Shown one piece after another: positions 22,885 to 33,800 of a stretch of DNA of 64,000 bases. Numbering within the stretch: position 1 is the first letter of the stretch; every line of letters begins with the position of its first letter. A model generated the notes under the pieces. It had not been told where the DNA came from, did no database searches, and saw nothing but the letters and a program-made list of their open reading frames with translations. The stretch is from Euryodendron excelsum (lineage: Eukaryota; Streptophyta; Magnoliopsida; Ericales; Pentaphylacaceae). A program made the translations under genes and the position numbers. The DNA lies in contig CM065397.1 of NCBI GenBank assembly GCA_033060915.1, positions 12,263,001 to 12,327,000 on the forward strand, read 5' to 3'.

Positions 22885-25170
22885 GGGTGGAGAGCATTTC
22901 GTTATATCATAAGCCTTTTTTTTTTTCTCTCTGGTTTTCTCTCTCAATTTTCTTTCCAGTTTCTGGGAAAATTTAAAAAAAAAAACAGTTAAGATTTTCC
23001 TGGAAAATCTGATGAGATTTTGCAAACTGAAATGTTGAACTTGCTGTGCTGTTAGAAGATCTGGAACTCGCGATTGACACAGATAGAGATATTTGAGTCT
23101 TGGGGTTTGTAATTGAATACAGACTTACGATTTTGTATATTTTGTATCTGTTTGGTTGATTAGTTCTCAGAATTTAATTTTCTTTTGTTTTACAGACACA
23201 TTTGAAGAAGTTTGCGAAGATTGGTTTGGTTTCATTTGGATATTGCTAGACAGAGGAAGACAGACTTAGATACAGATATAGTGTGGAGTTGAGAGGTCTG
23301 TAATTGAGGATGTAGATCGATTTATATTGCTTTTTGTGTGCTTAATTCGTATGAGATGACCTGTGTAATCTTCGATATTGTTTGACAGATACATTTGAAG
23401 TGGTTCGAAGGGGTCTCTAGAAGGATTCGACGTGTATTTGGCTTTGGTTTCTCAAGCTGTTCGCGAAGATTTGTTTGTTTCATTGCCTATTAGAGACAGA
23501 AGGGTTGTTCAGAGGTATGAAATCGGGACATAGTCAATCTCTTACCTTCTTTTGATTATCAATCCTCGTAATTGACTCGTATTTTCGCTGAACCTTCGTT
23601 GGACAGGTACATTTCGAAGAGATGTTGTGGCAGTTTTCAGACATCTGAACTAGGAGATCAGTTTCTGGGTTGGTTTGAAAGATCGGAGTCGAATACGGAT
23701 TCCGACGATTCAAGCTTTGAAATGGCGTCATTTTCTTAGAAATCCACTATCAATTAGAATATTCATAATCCCAAGGGAGGCGACTTGAAAGGCTAACCTT
23801 TCTATGAATTCACGCCGTTCTGGTTCCAAATCTGCTATCAATTCGCAAGTAGCCAAGTCCAAAGACTTAGGAAACGGGCAAAACATCCTTTTGATTCACG
23901 GTTTCCTGAGGACAAATCGAACTGTACAAGGTATGAAATATCAGGATCTTCCGGGAAAAAACAGAATGAAATGGGAAAATCAAGCTTGATCTTTGCAATT
24001 TAGCTGATGACTTGATGTGCTCTTCTATTGCAGTTTCAGGGACTGTTTTGGGCGAATCAGTTGTTTTTGTTTCTGGTTCTTTGTGCTATTCAGTTCTCCG
24101 GAACAATCGGCTCTGTATTTGAAATTCGGTCGAGAGAAACAGGGACTGTCAGAAACAAAGTGGAATTCTCAGGTAATGCGATCTTGATTTCCCAGTCGAT
24201 GCCGATCCTTCAAGTTTCCGCTGTCCCAGTGGAATCGCAGACGGTCCTTGTGTTAATTCAGAGGCGTAATCACATACGTCCTTGATTGCATTTTGATTCA
24301 ATGTTGTTTCTCTTTGAACTGGTTTTTAAGCCGTAATGGCAAATTCCTCTCTCTCTCTGTATGTCTTTCAGTTTGATCCTTCTTTTCTTGTGTGTTTCAT
24401 TTTGATCGTTCTTTTTCTTCGTGGGGTGATCCTGTATCAGACCCGCCAAGGTTAACAACTTGAGTCGGAACCCAAAATTGGATTTCCATTTTTCATTTTG
24501 TTCCCCTTTGTTGAGGTCTGCTCGATGGAGATTCGTCATCGATTCTGCAAATCTCTCTCTCTCTCCTGAATTTTTCCAGCAATTTCTCTTTGTGGGATTT
24601 CTTTCGGGAAGTCTATTTTATTAGGAGCTCGAAGTCTCTCATTTTCCTTCCTTCTCTGAGATCCCGTTTTTCGAATTTACTGCTCTGTTTGGTTGCCAAG
24701 AAAATGCAAGCTGAAGATAAGAGATTGAGATTTGAATGTTTCATTTCTCCAGAACAAAAACAGCACGGAGCGTAAAAATCAAAATCTCTCTCTCGTCTCC
24801 ATTTTCTTAGTTTTCTCGACAACCGAATGGCAGGTTAAGAAAAAAAAAATTCCGTTTGTTCTCTAGATGTTGCTAGATCTTCCGCAAATAACCCATATTT
24901 AGAACTTGGGGCCAGTACAATATATAAATAGAATTTTCTAATTTCAGAAAAAAATTGAATTCTATTATCATCGTTCAATGCATTTTCATCATCTTTTGTT
25001 TGAATTTGCAGAAAGTTGCAGAGAGATAGAGGGAGGATCCAAATCTTTCTTTGCTTTCTGTTTTTATTCTTTCTTTTGTGTTGTGTTTCATCACTTTAGT
25101 TCTGGGGAAATTAACTATAGTTAGATTAACAACTAACCTCAGTTAATTGGGACAGGGGTGCCAAAAAGAG
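22885..25170 (+). other. Long 5' leader region with an internal triplication
   Basis: The stretch between the TATA box and the DUF1639 start has no family-like coding frame. A frame at 23804-23989 (MNSRRSGSKSAINSQ...) ends in a good donor (CAAGGTATGA), and a following segment with acceptor TATTGCAG (24028) does not keep a long frame when joined, so I treat both as leader. Three points carry CAG followed by .YACATTT.GAAG (23196, 23389, 23607), part of a diverged tandem repeat of about 200 bp. CT-rich tracts at 24345, 24550 and 24785 fit leader exons or splice polypyrimidine tracts. Confidence 0.4.
23000..23680 (+). repeat. Diverged tandem triplication, period about 193-218 bp
   Basis: The units share ACAG.YACATTTGAAG, GTTTGCGAAGATTGG or GTTCGCGAAGATTTG, GGTTT.GTAATTGA or GAGGTCTGTAATTGAGG, and AGACAGA. 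Each unit starts with a possible splice acceptor. This suggests duplication of an exon-like block in the leader. Confidence 0.5.
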
Positions 25171-27620
25171 ATGGAGAGGAATAATAGTAATAACAACCAC
25201 AATCGAGAAAGGCTAGGAGGTGGTGGCGATCATGGATTGGTGAGATCAGCAACGCACCCGCCGGAGACGCGATCGTCTTTGGCTACCACGACGTCTGACT
25301 TCGTGTTGCAGTGGGGGAACCGGAAACGGCTCAGGTGTATGAAGATCCAGGTGAAGGACAACACCACGGCGTCGGCCTCCGCCGCACGGGCTCACCGAAC
25401 AACGGTTCGCGTCGACCGCCGGGTCGTCAGATCCGATACCAGCAACATGGACACTACTTCCAATCTGCCCTCCACAACTACCACCACCGCCGCCGCCGCC
25501 AATAACAACAGCAACGGTTATCTGAATCTCCGGCAGCGTTCGTCGTCGCCTTCTCATCATCGCATTCTCAGGTACTTAAAGACTAATAGCAGTCGCGTCT
25601 GATACACGCTCTGGCATTTTAGAGATTCTTTTTTGTTTTTTTCCTTTGCGGTTGGGTGGTGGTCGTTACGGTTGGATAAATGGCGCGTGGGGTTGATAGG
25701 ACATGATGGAAGATCATGGAGCATGAGATTGAGGGTGCGTAGTGCCCATTGCCCAGTGGGACTTGACACAGGGACCTGTTTGGCATAATTTCTAGGAAAA
25801 GGGCCGTTAATTGAATTGTACAATGTGGTTTTTGGGCCCTAGAATACAGCGATCTGTTTTGTCACTGTAGTGGACTGGACTGTAAAACGTGTTTTCTGTT
25901 CATTAAAAAGCTTAATTGGAATATGTTTTGAAGTTCATTAATTTTTTAAATTTAATTTAAAAAGTTTATTATCTATATTAAAATAGTCAAAATACTCGAG
26001 CTAAGTTTGTTAAGATTTAGAAGTTAAACATGTCAAATTTAAACACGAGACTTAAGTGGATTGGGTTGTTATATGGCCAAGGATGGACTTATTTTAGGGC
26101 CAAGGGTGGCTCAACCCACTAAGTTTTTAAAAAATTTTTCCGATTTCATATATTTTTGTGTATGTGAAAGTGTATTGACCATTTTAAAATTTTAAAATTT
26201 TTATTTTAATCCTCTAAATTTTAAAATTTTTGTACCTTGGTTCTATCTCAACGAAATTTCTGGGTTCGCCCGGTGTACTCTTGTGGTGGTATCTTGGGTG
26301 TTCAAGTCACAGATCCAATGCTCATTTGGATCAGGTTTTTTTTTAATCAGTTTTAATTGGTTATTTTGACTAATTTTTTAGTTTTGATTTTGGGTTAAAA
26401 AAACTCTTTAAAGGTGGAAATTTCAATTTTGATTGCAAAAAGCTAATTCAAACTTCAAATGAATCTGGTGAACCGATTTCTGCTCGTAACCGTGATTGAG
26501 GCCTTTTATGTGAAATGAATCTTGGAGAGATTATTCAGTGCTCCTGATCTAGGCAGTATTATCGAAATTTTGGCGGGTATAATTAATAATTGCTAGGCAG
26601 TGTTATGATCACAGCGTTTTGCTCGTGACATGTCGACAGGTTCTCTGTGTTTCGATCGCATTTGATCGCAGCTCTCACTCCACCCCACATGGGAAGAGAG
26701 TGATTAGTCTCTCTTAAAGTGGATAGCTCTCCTGCCACGTGCACCCCCAAAAGAAACTCCTTTTCCTGACCGACTCTCCTAGACCGTCGGATTCAGATGC
26801 GGGACACGCAGCCTCAACATAAATGTCCAGGACCTAATCCGACGGCTGAGATCTTGACAGGAACCACACACCCCACTGTTTTTTTACTTGTATTCCCCGG
26901 CTGTGCCATTTCTCATCAGATTGTCCCAAATATCTTCACTTTTTTATATATCTAATGCCGCCGACCCAGAAACAAAACACCACAAACTTCCCCAAAACAA
27001 CCCCCATTTTCTACGCTTCTTAGCTACCACTAGCTTCGATCTTGGATCAACCCAAGGCTACATCAGTAATTTCACCATCTCCCAATTTTGTTTTGTTCTA
27101 TTTTAGTTTCGCAACATTTTTGGAAGTATTTTTTTTTCTTCGTATATATATATGTGGATATGTATATATTTAATATATGTACATGTGATGATGATGGTTT
27201 GTGGGTTTTGTTTGGTGATTTTTCTGTTAGGAATACAGAGAGTTCGATTGCTATGAAGGGACACAGCAACGGTGTGAAGGGGCAGTCATCTCCGGACCGG
27301 GGGGGTGCGCAGGATAAGAGAGGCAGTGCGCATAATAACAACACCCACTCCCCCAACAACGCTGATATTAATAGAAATAATAACAATGAAAATAATGGTG
27401 GCGGTGGTGGTGGGTCGGGGTCGTCGGAGACTGCGCACGATAGCAAGAAAGGAGGGTCGTCGTCGGGGAGCGATGCGATCCCGGCGGTGTGGCCTCCGAA
27501 GTTTGTGATCGCACTTACCAACAAAGAGAAAGAGGAGGATTTCATTGCCTTCAAAGGGTCCAAGCTTCCTCAGAGACCCAAGAAGAGAGCCAAGTTAATT
27601 CAACGCACCCTCAATGTAAA

Positions 27621-27655
<35 letters not shown>

Positions 27656-29352
27656 TTACCTTTTTCCAGAGTCTAAAAATGGAAAACTGTTTTGGTAGAA
27701 GCAAAGAAAAAAAGGAAAACAATTCTTTGTTTTAGTATTAGTGCCAAGATTAATGTGATAACAATAAAAAAAATTGTTTAATTCCTAATATTTATAGTTG
27801 TATCCACACTCCCCTCAGCTATTCTAAGATGTGAATTTAGGAAATTGTAAAATGTTTGTGAAATTTACAGAATTTTATGAAGTTATTGAGTCGTGGGCCT
27901 TACAAATTATTAAAAAGGAAAGTAAATTAGTTTAGAATTTTGGATTAGATTAGTTTGAATCTGCTTTTGCCAAAAACATATTGAATTTGTTAATATGGAA
28001 AATGTAGTTCTTTCCCCCATCTAGGGACTAGGGAGAGAAAAGTGATATTTGAAAGAACAAACAATAAAATTTGATCAACAATAAATAATTTTCTTTCATT
28101 TTTAGGCAAGATTGGTTTCTTTCTTTTGGTAGGACTGTGATATTTATTGTCAGAATACATGAGAGAAAAATTGTACAAAATTTGTATATAGAATAATATA
28201 ATTGAGTTCAAGCTTGCTCAGATGGCTTTGGTGTACCCAAAAAATAAAAAATAAAAAAATTTAATATTAAAAATGTCATTATCACAATAGATGAATGTTT
28301 CTTATGTATGTGAATCATGTGAGCTATTTTTTTTTTTTAACTTTTGGCACATAGTAAGGGCCGAGAAAGCGTGCAACAGACAACTAGTGGAATGTGAACG
28401 TACACGTGTCAGTGAACACGTGCAATTTTTTTTTTTTGGAGGGGTTGGATATAGTGCTCAAAGCTGTATTGAAGATCAATTGGAATGGACGGTGCACATT
28501 GTACCGAAGTGTACGGTCCTGATTCATCAAGGAAAGATCTTATCCTACACAACCTTTGGCACCTTCTCTGGTGGTGGATGAATATGGGAATATCCGTTAC
28601 TTGTGTAACCATAATTTCTATTAATTGTGTAATTGTCATGCATAAATATATCTACATCTATAATTTTTAATAATTGTGACATAACTTGGACCATATTAGC
28701 TACTGACAAATCAGAAAATGACAAATGATCACCCATTAATTCAAGGCCATGTTTGACTTATCAACAAATTTTTTGAAGGCCTTGTTTGGTTGAGGTTAGC
28801 CTATTTTAACAACGCTTATGCTAATCTAGAACTCTAGGTATTGTATTGCTGCTACTGTTGCTTCAAAAACTATTTTCAAAGATCATAAAATCAAAGACAA
28901 TAATTGAAATGGAGAAAGTTGTTTCCCTTCACTTTATTTTATTAAAAAAAATTTTTTGAATATCTCTTTGCTGATAATTATTAGCTGCCGGATTCTAATT
29001 AATCTGATTTTCTATTGTGTTTTGACTTTTTTTTTTTTTTGGATTAGTTGGTAAGCCCGGGGGCATGGCTATGTGATCTGACCCTAGAACGATACGAGGT
29101 TAGGGAGAGGGAGAAGAAGATCTCGAAGAAGGTACTCGAAATTATACACAAATACTTGACTTTTGACGAAGTTTTTGTCGTCGTCATTTTCTGCAAGTTG
29201 CTTCATTATATCTCAATGCTTAGTTAAGATACGAAGCGTTCTAATTTAAGCAAAATTATATAGAGATTTTACATTGCTCTCTCTTTGGATACCTGCAGAG
29301 ACCAAGAGGTCTAAAGGCTATGGGTAGTAACCTGGACTCGGAGTCGGAATAG
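25171..29352 (+). CDS. DUF1639 family protein
   Basis: Four exons join in frame: 25171-25571, 27231-27615, 29048-29131, 29299-29352, giving 307 aa. The ATG at 25171 opens MERNNSNNNHNRERLGGG; an upstream in-frame TTG at 25147 is not used in this call. The N-terminal part has LVRSATHPPETR, DFVLQWGNRKRLRCMKIQVK and TTVRVDRRVVR. The middle is Asn/Gly/Ser-rich and low complexity. The C-terminal DUF1639 core reads VWPPKFVIALTNKEKEEDF, GSKLPQRPKKRAKLIQRTLN, LVSPGAWLCDLTLERYEVRE and ends RPRGLKAMGSNLDSESE. The function is not established; the basic PKKRAK segment could be a nuclear signal (inference). Intron 1 (1.66 kb) holds a promoter-like block and intron 2 starts with a CT microsatellite. Confidence 0.88.
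26580..26960 (+). promoter_or_regulatory. Promoter-like block inside DUF1639 intron 1
   Basis: A GC-richer segment contains a G-box (CACGTG, 26736-26741), an inverted pair GACCGTCGGATT / AATCCGACGGC about 60 bases apart, and a TATA-like TTTTTATATATC at 26941-26952. It lies roughly 300 bases before ATG 27254, which is in frame with the DUF1639 core (MKGHSNGVKGQSS). It could drive a shorter isoform lacking exon 1. Confidence 0.35.
27622..27652. repeat. CT microsatellite at the start of DUF1639 intron 2
   Basis: About 15 CT units lie seven bases after the exon 2 donor GTAAAG. Confidence 0.95.
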
Positions 29353-29907
29353 GGGACGGGGACGATGAAAGTGTAGGTATTTTTGTGACGATGTTGATAT
29401 TATTTTTGCAAGAAACTCTGCATTTTGTCATCTTTCACCTCAGAGAAATGAAATAGAAAATAGTTTTAACCATATTGCTTTATTTATTTTGGTCTTTATT
29501 TTCTTTTTTCGCCTTTTGTGATTCTTCTTTTCTTTGTTTCTTTTTTTTTTTTTTCTTTTTGTTGGATTAAGTAGAGTTGCAATGCATTGTAAAGAATTGT
29601 GGGAGTGTGTATGGAAGAAGAGAGCTAATTGGGATTAAAATATGCTTAGCAAAAATTTGTTTAAAAAATATTCAATACAAATATCATGTTACATGGTATC
29701 AATAGATTCACCGGAGCATGTTAAAATCCGTTAAAATCTTGATATGATTGTAGGTGACTACTATAGATTCTTGTTTTTGGACTTTTTTTTTTTATGCCCC
29801 CTAAATTAAGTAAAAGGAGGATATAACTCTGTACAAGAATGTCGTATTCATCAGGCCCTTAATGAAGTGTTTGGGAATAGAAAAAAGTTCAGTTGGTTAG
29901 GTACTAC

Positions 29908-30295
29908 TAGGGGTGGATGGTGAATATTGGGCAGGCTGGGTCAGCTTGGGCCGGGCTTGCATAAAATTTGTTTTTCACCGAGCTTAAAATCAAATTTCAA
30001 ATCTCCTCAATTAAAAAAATTACATACCCAAATCATTCATTTAACTTAAAGTTTGTTTTATATATATATTTTTTTTTCTATAAATAATATAGAATAACAT
30101 AAATTTTAATTGTATATATACAATATTAAAATATTAAAATATATTATTTTATATATATTTTGATCTAGGCCAGGCTTTAAAGACAAATTCAAAGTTCGCT
30201 CATTAAATTAATCGAGTCTAAAAAAAAATTTTAAACCCTATAATTTATGAGCGGACTTAGGAGGGTCTATCGAGCTCTTGGCCATGACCACCCTA
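29908..30295. mobile_element. hAT-type MITE, 388 bp
   Basis: The left end is TAGGGGTGGATGGTG and the reverse complement of the right end is TAGGGTGGTCATGGC. Flanking 8-bp repeats are GGTACTAC (29900-29907) and GGTAGTAC (30296-30303), 7 of 8 identical. GGGCCGGGCTT and CGAGCTC motifs lie near the ends. A related fragment is at about 19530-19680. Confidence 0.7.
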
Positions 30296-31805
30296 GGTAG
30301 TACTGAGTTTTTATTAGTCATTTTTATTACATTGTGACTTAATAATTTTTATTTCATCAACAATTTGAATTTGTTACAAAATAGACTTAACAAAAAAAAG
30401 TGTCACGTGACAATCCATTACGAATAACTACTGAAAAATTTTGGTAGACTTACCCACCGGACTTTTTACACTTTGGAGAGATGAATTGATGCCTCCATTA
30501 CTTGATATTTTCAAACATAAAGATGATAATGATGGGTAATTTGGAATAATAATTTCTCCTATTTAACCAACACCACCTAGAGGAATCCCAAATATGTACT
30601 GTCATTCTAGGACATGAAAAAGTGATTTTTGTTCTCTTTTGATAAGTTTTGTATAGTTTTGTGGAAGGGGAATAAACCAATTATGAGCGGTAGTCAAGTG
30701 ACAGTGGCACCTCGTTTGATTACTTTATAATCTCTCTCATACACACATAATGTATATATATAGACATATATACACGTTATATATTTTGAATGATTCACCA
30801 TCCTCACGTCGATCTATGGTGACATGAGGATGGTGAATCATTCAATGCAGGTATGATTTCTATTTTGAGAGAGAAATGTTAATAAATTCAAAATTGACTT
30901 TTATCATCCCTATTATATTATGACTCATGATGTTTATTACATCAACAACTTAAATTTGTAATAAAATAAACTTCTAACCCAAAAAAACATGATGCTTGCC
31001 AAAATCTATTTAGAATGACTACTAAAAAATTTTGTACTACTTACCCACGGGACTTCTTCACCATTTTCAGAGATGAATTGATTTCTCCGTTAGTTAATAT
31101 TTTCAAACATAAAGATGATAATGATGGGTAATTTGGAATAATAATTTCTCTCATTTAACCAACACCACCTAGAGAGGAATCCCAATATTTACTGTTATTC
31201 TAAGACATGAAAAAGTGATTTTTATTCTCTTTTGAGAAGTTTTGTAAAATTTTGTTCGTTTAATTACTGTTTGATTACTTCGTAATCTCTCCCATACACA
31301 CATAATGTATATTATAGACATATATGTACATTATATATTTTGAGGGATTCACCATCCTCATGTTGATCTATGGTGACACGAGGATGCTGAATCATGCATT
31401 GACTTCTATTTTCCGAGAGGAACATTAGTAAATTCAAAATTGACTTCTATCGTCCATATTATAGTATGACTTAGAATGTTTATTACATCTAACAATTTAA
31501 ATTTATAACAAAATAAACTTTTAACAAAAAAAATGATGTGTGCCAAAATCCATTGAGAATGACTACTAAAAAATATCATACTACCTACCTACCGAACTTT
31601 TTCACCCTTTTCAGAGATGACTTGATGCCTCCATTAGTTGATATTTTCAAACATAAAGATGATAATGATGGGTAATTTGGAATACTAATTTCTCTAAATA
31701 TTTATACTTTAGTCAAAAAATAAATACATAACTCTAATGTAGTTTGGACTTTTACGTAAAATGGACAGATGTGACGGTTTGAGTGAAAAGACAAAATTGC
31801 CTTAG

Positions 31806-32837
31806 TGTCACGGGTTGCCACCCGTGGCACGTCGAGGGCCGCGAGGGACCTTGGCGTGGGGCATGTCTGAGCATGATTGGCTGGTGGCATGGCAATCTCG
31901 TAATTTGTATTTTCCATATTTATTGGATTTATGGATTATGACTCCTCGAGGGGGTAGGATGTTTCTTCCTATCAGTTTGGAGATGGCTCAGAATGCTATT
32001 ATAAGGGGGGGCATGGTGTTGACTCTACCACCCCCTGGTGCTACCGAAAGGGACAGCATTCAAGTGAGTCCCCCAAGGGAGTGGGCGAGACTTGGGGGCC
32101 GGCTGTGGCACGTGGCTGCAGTCCTCATGCTAGTCAAGGGGCTACATGGGCGGCATTGTGCCCGGTGGGGCAAATGTTGGGCATTGGCGTCGAGGAAGGG
32201 GTTGTGGCATTCGCACCCGCTACGCCATAATTATAAAATGGTGGGGCTTATGTCCATGACGGATTGGACCTCGGTGTGCACACTTGCATGCCGTGTGTCT
32301 CGTGTGCACTTGCGCATTGGGTTCACGCTTGTGCACACGGCCGCTTGGTTTGACTAGCATTGGTGTCGTGGGGTACAATGTTGTGGGCATATCAGTTGCT
32401 AATCGGTGGTGCCTTTCCTTGCGGGCAACCTTGACGCGGGGCGCTAAGAGCTTCAAGGATGGAGGCGTCGTGCCTAACAGGTGATGCTTGGCTGACGCGC
32501 GCATGTCTAGTTGCACATGGCCATCTGGCTTGTGTTTCAAGTGGGACTGGCGCTAAGCACGTTGCTTGCCGAGTGTGCACGCATTTGAGTATGGCGTTGC
32601 TATCGCCTATAGCTTGGGTTGCCTTATGGCTTGAGCATCAGAGGTTCGTGCTTAAAGAGTTATGCGGGGCATTACGGATGGATCCTGGACAAGCGCATAA
32701 TCTTATGCCTTGGTGTTTGAGTTTGGCGGGACTATTGCCTGGAGCATAGTCGCCTCACGGGTGTATTCCGCTGCATATGATCATGGCGGGTCGCACTTAG
32801 TGTCACCGTGTGGTGCCCAGCCTGCCAGCCCGTGACA
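31806..32837. mobile_element. Solo LTR, 1032 bp
   Basis: It begins TGTCACGGGTTGCC and ends CAGCCCGTGACA, so the TG...CA ends are part of a 9-bp inverted repeat (TGTCACGGG / CCCGTGACA). A perfect 5-bp target duplication CTTAG flanks it (31801-31805 and 32838-32842). It is clearly more GC-rich than its surroundings. No second LTR or internal gag/pol sequence is present, so recombination between LTRs is the likely origin. The superfamily cannot be told from this LTR by eye. Confidence 0.8.
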
Positions 32838-33604
32838 CTTAGCCTTGTTAACATTTCATTCTTCCTCTGTCTACGCCTCTCTCTCTGGCATTCCATCAAA
32901 TGCTATCTGAACATCTTTAATTTTTCGACACTCATCATAAATATCAACAAACGAACTCCCTACAAATACATAACTTGATTGCATACAACCCAACACGTTA
33001 AATATCTAAATGAACAGTATCCAAGACTGCCATATCTAAATGAACCCTTGGCGAACAAACTCTTGAAGAGTAATTTTTATTTATAATCTTGTTTCGACGG
33101 ACTGAAGTCCAATTCCTCATGATTTCAAGTTTTATCTCGGCAATAACTAAAGACGTGCCCATACGTATATGTATAGATATATGTCGGTACATATATCCAT
33201 ATCAAAGAAATTTTAATGGCAACGGGACATGCGGGCGGTGGTAGTGTGAAGTAGAGGGGGTGGCGTGCGGTGGTGGGGTTTGCGGCAGTGGAGGTGGTGT
33301 TGTCAGTGGTGAAGAGAAGAAGACAGAAAAAGAGAGGAGAGGGGTTACGCTGGAAAGAAGAAAGAAAATGGGAGGTAGAAGAGAAGGGAAAAAAAAAAAA
33401 AAAAACAGAGAAATATGTTCTGAGGATAAAATTGTCATTTGCAAGTCCCATTTTAACTAGAATACTATCCCACTCAAGCCAGTTAGCGTGGGCATGACAT
33501 TCACGGCTAATTTTAATAGATTTCTGTTATGGAATAGTTGATTGGTGGGTGACTTTTATTAACACGTAATTCGTGACTTACTACTATATTTGTTTATATA
33601 AATA

Positions 33605-33800
33605 GAAGAGAGAAAGAGAGAAGGAGAGAAGAGCAAAAGAAAAAAGAGAGAGAAAAGCAAGAAAGAAACAAGAGAGAGAGAGAGAGAGAGAAAAGTGGGA
33701 GAGAGACAAAAGAGAGAGAAAAGAGAGAGAGAGAGAAAGAAGAGAGATAAAGAAAAGAAAAGAAAGGAGAAGAGAAAAAGAGAAGGAAGGAAAAGACAAA
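33605..33800. repeat. GA-rich purine tract
   Basis: Almost 200 bases of GA, GAGA and AGAAA on the plus strand, with (GA)n runs near 33672-33692, directly after TATATAAATAG. Confidence 0.9.

Noticed and set aside
23804..24285. Possible two-exon protein starting MNSRRSGSKS
   Set aside because: The donor and acceptor look good, but the joined frame hits a stop soon after the junction and matches no family I know; treated as leader.
25147..25170. Upstream in-frame extension of DUF1639 from TTG
   Set aside because: There is no ATG; the first Met at 25171 gives a normal N-terminus.
27072..27563. 163-codon minus-strand frame
   Set aside because: It mirrors DUF1639 exon 2 on the opposite strand; the plus strand has the family match and splice sites.
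31815..32749. Long open reading frames on both strands in the GC-rich block
   Set aside because: They lie wholly inside the solo LTR, have no family resemblance, and open frames on both strands are expected from high GC.
33584..33799. Ser/Phe/Leu-rich minus-strand frame
   Set aside because: It is the translation of the GA-rich tract, low complexity only.
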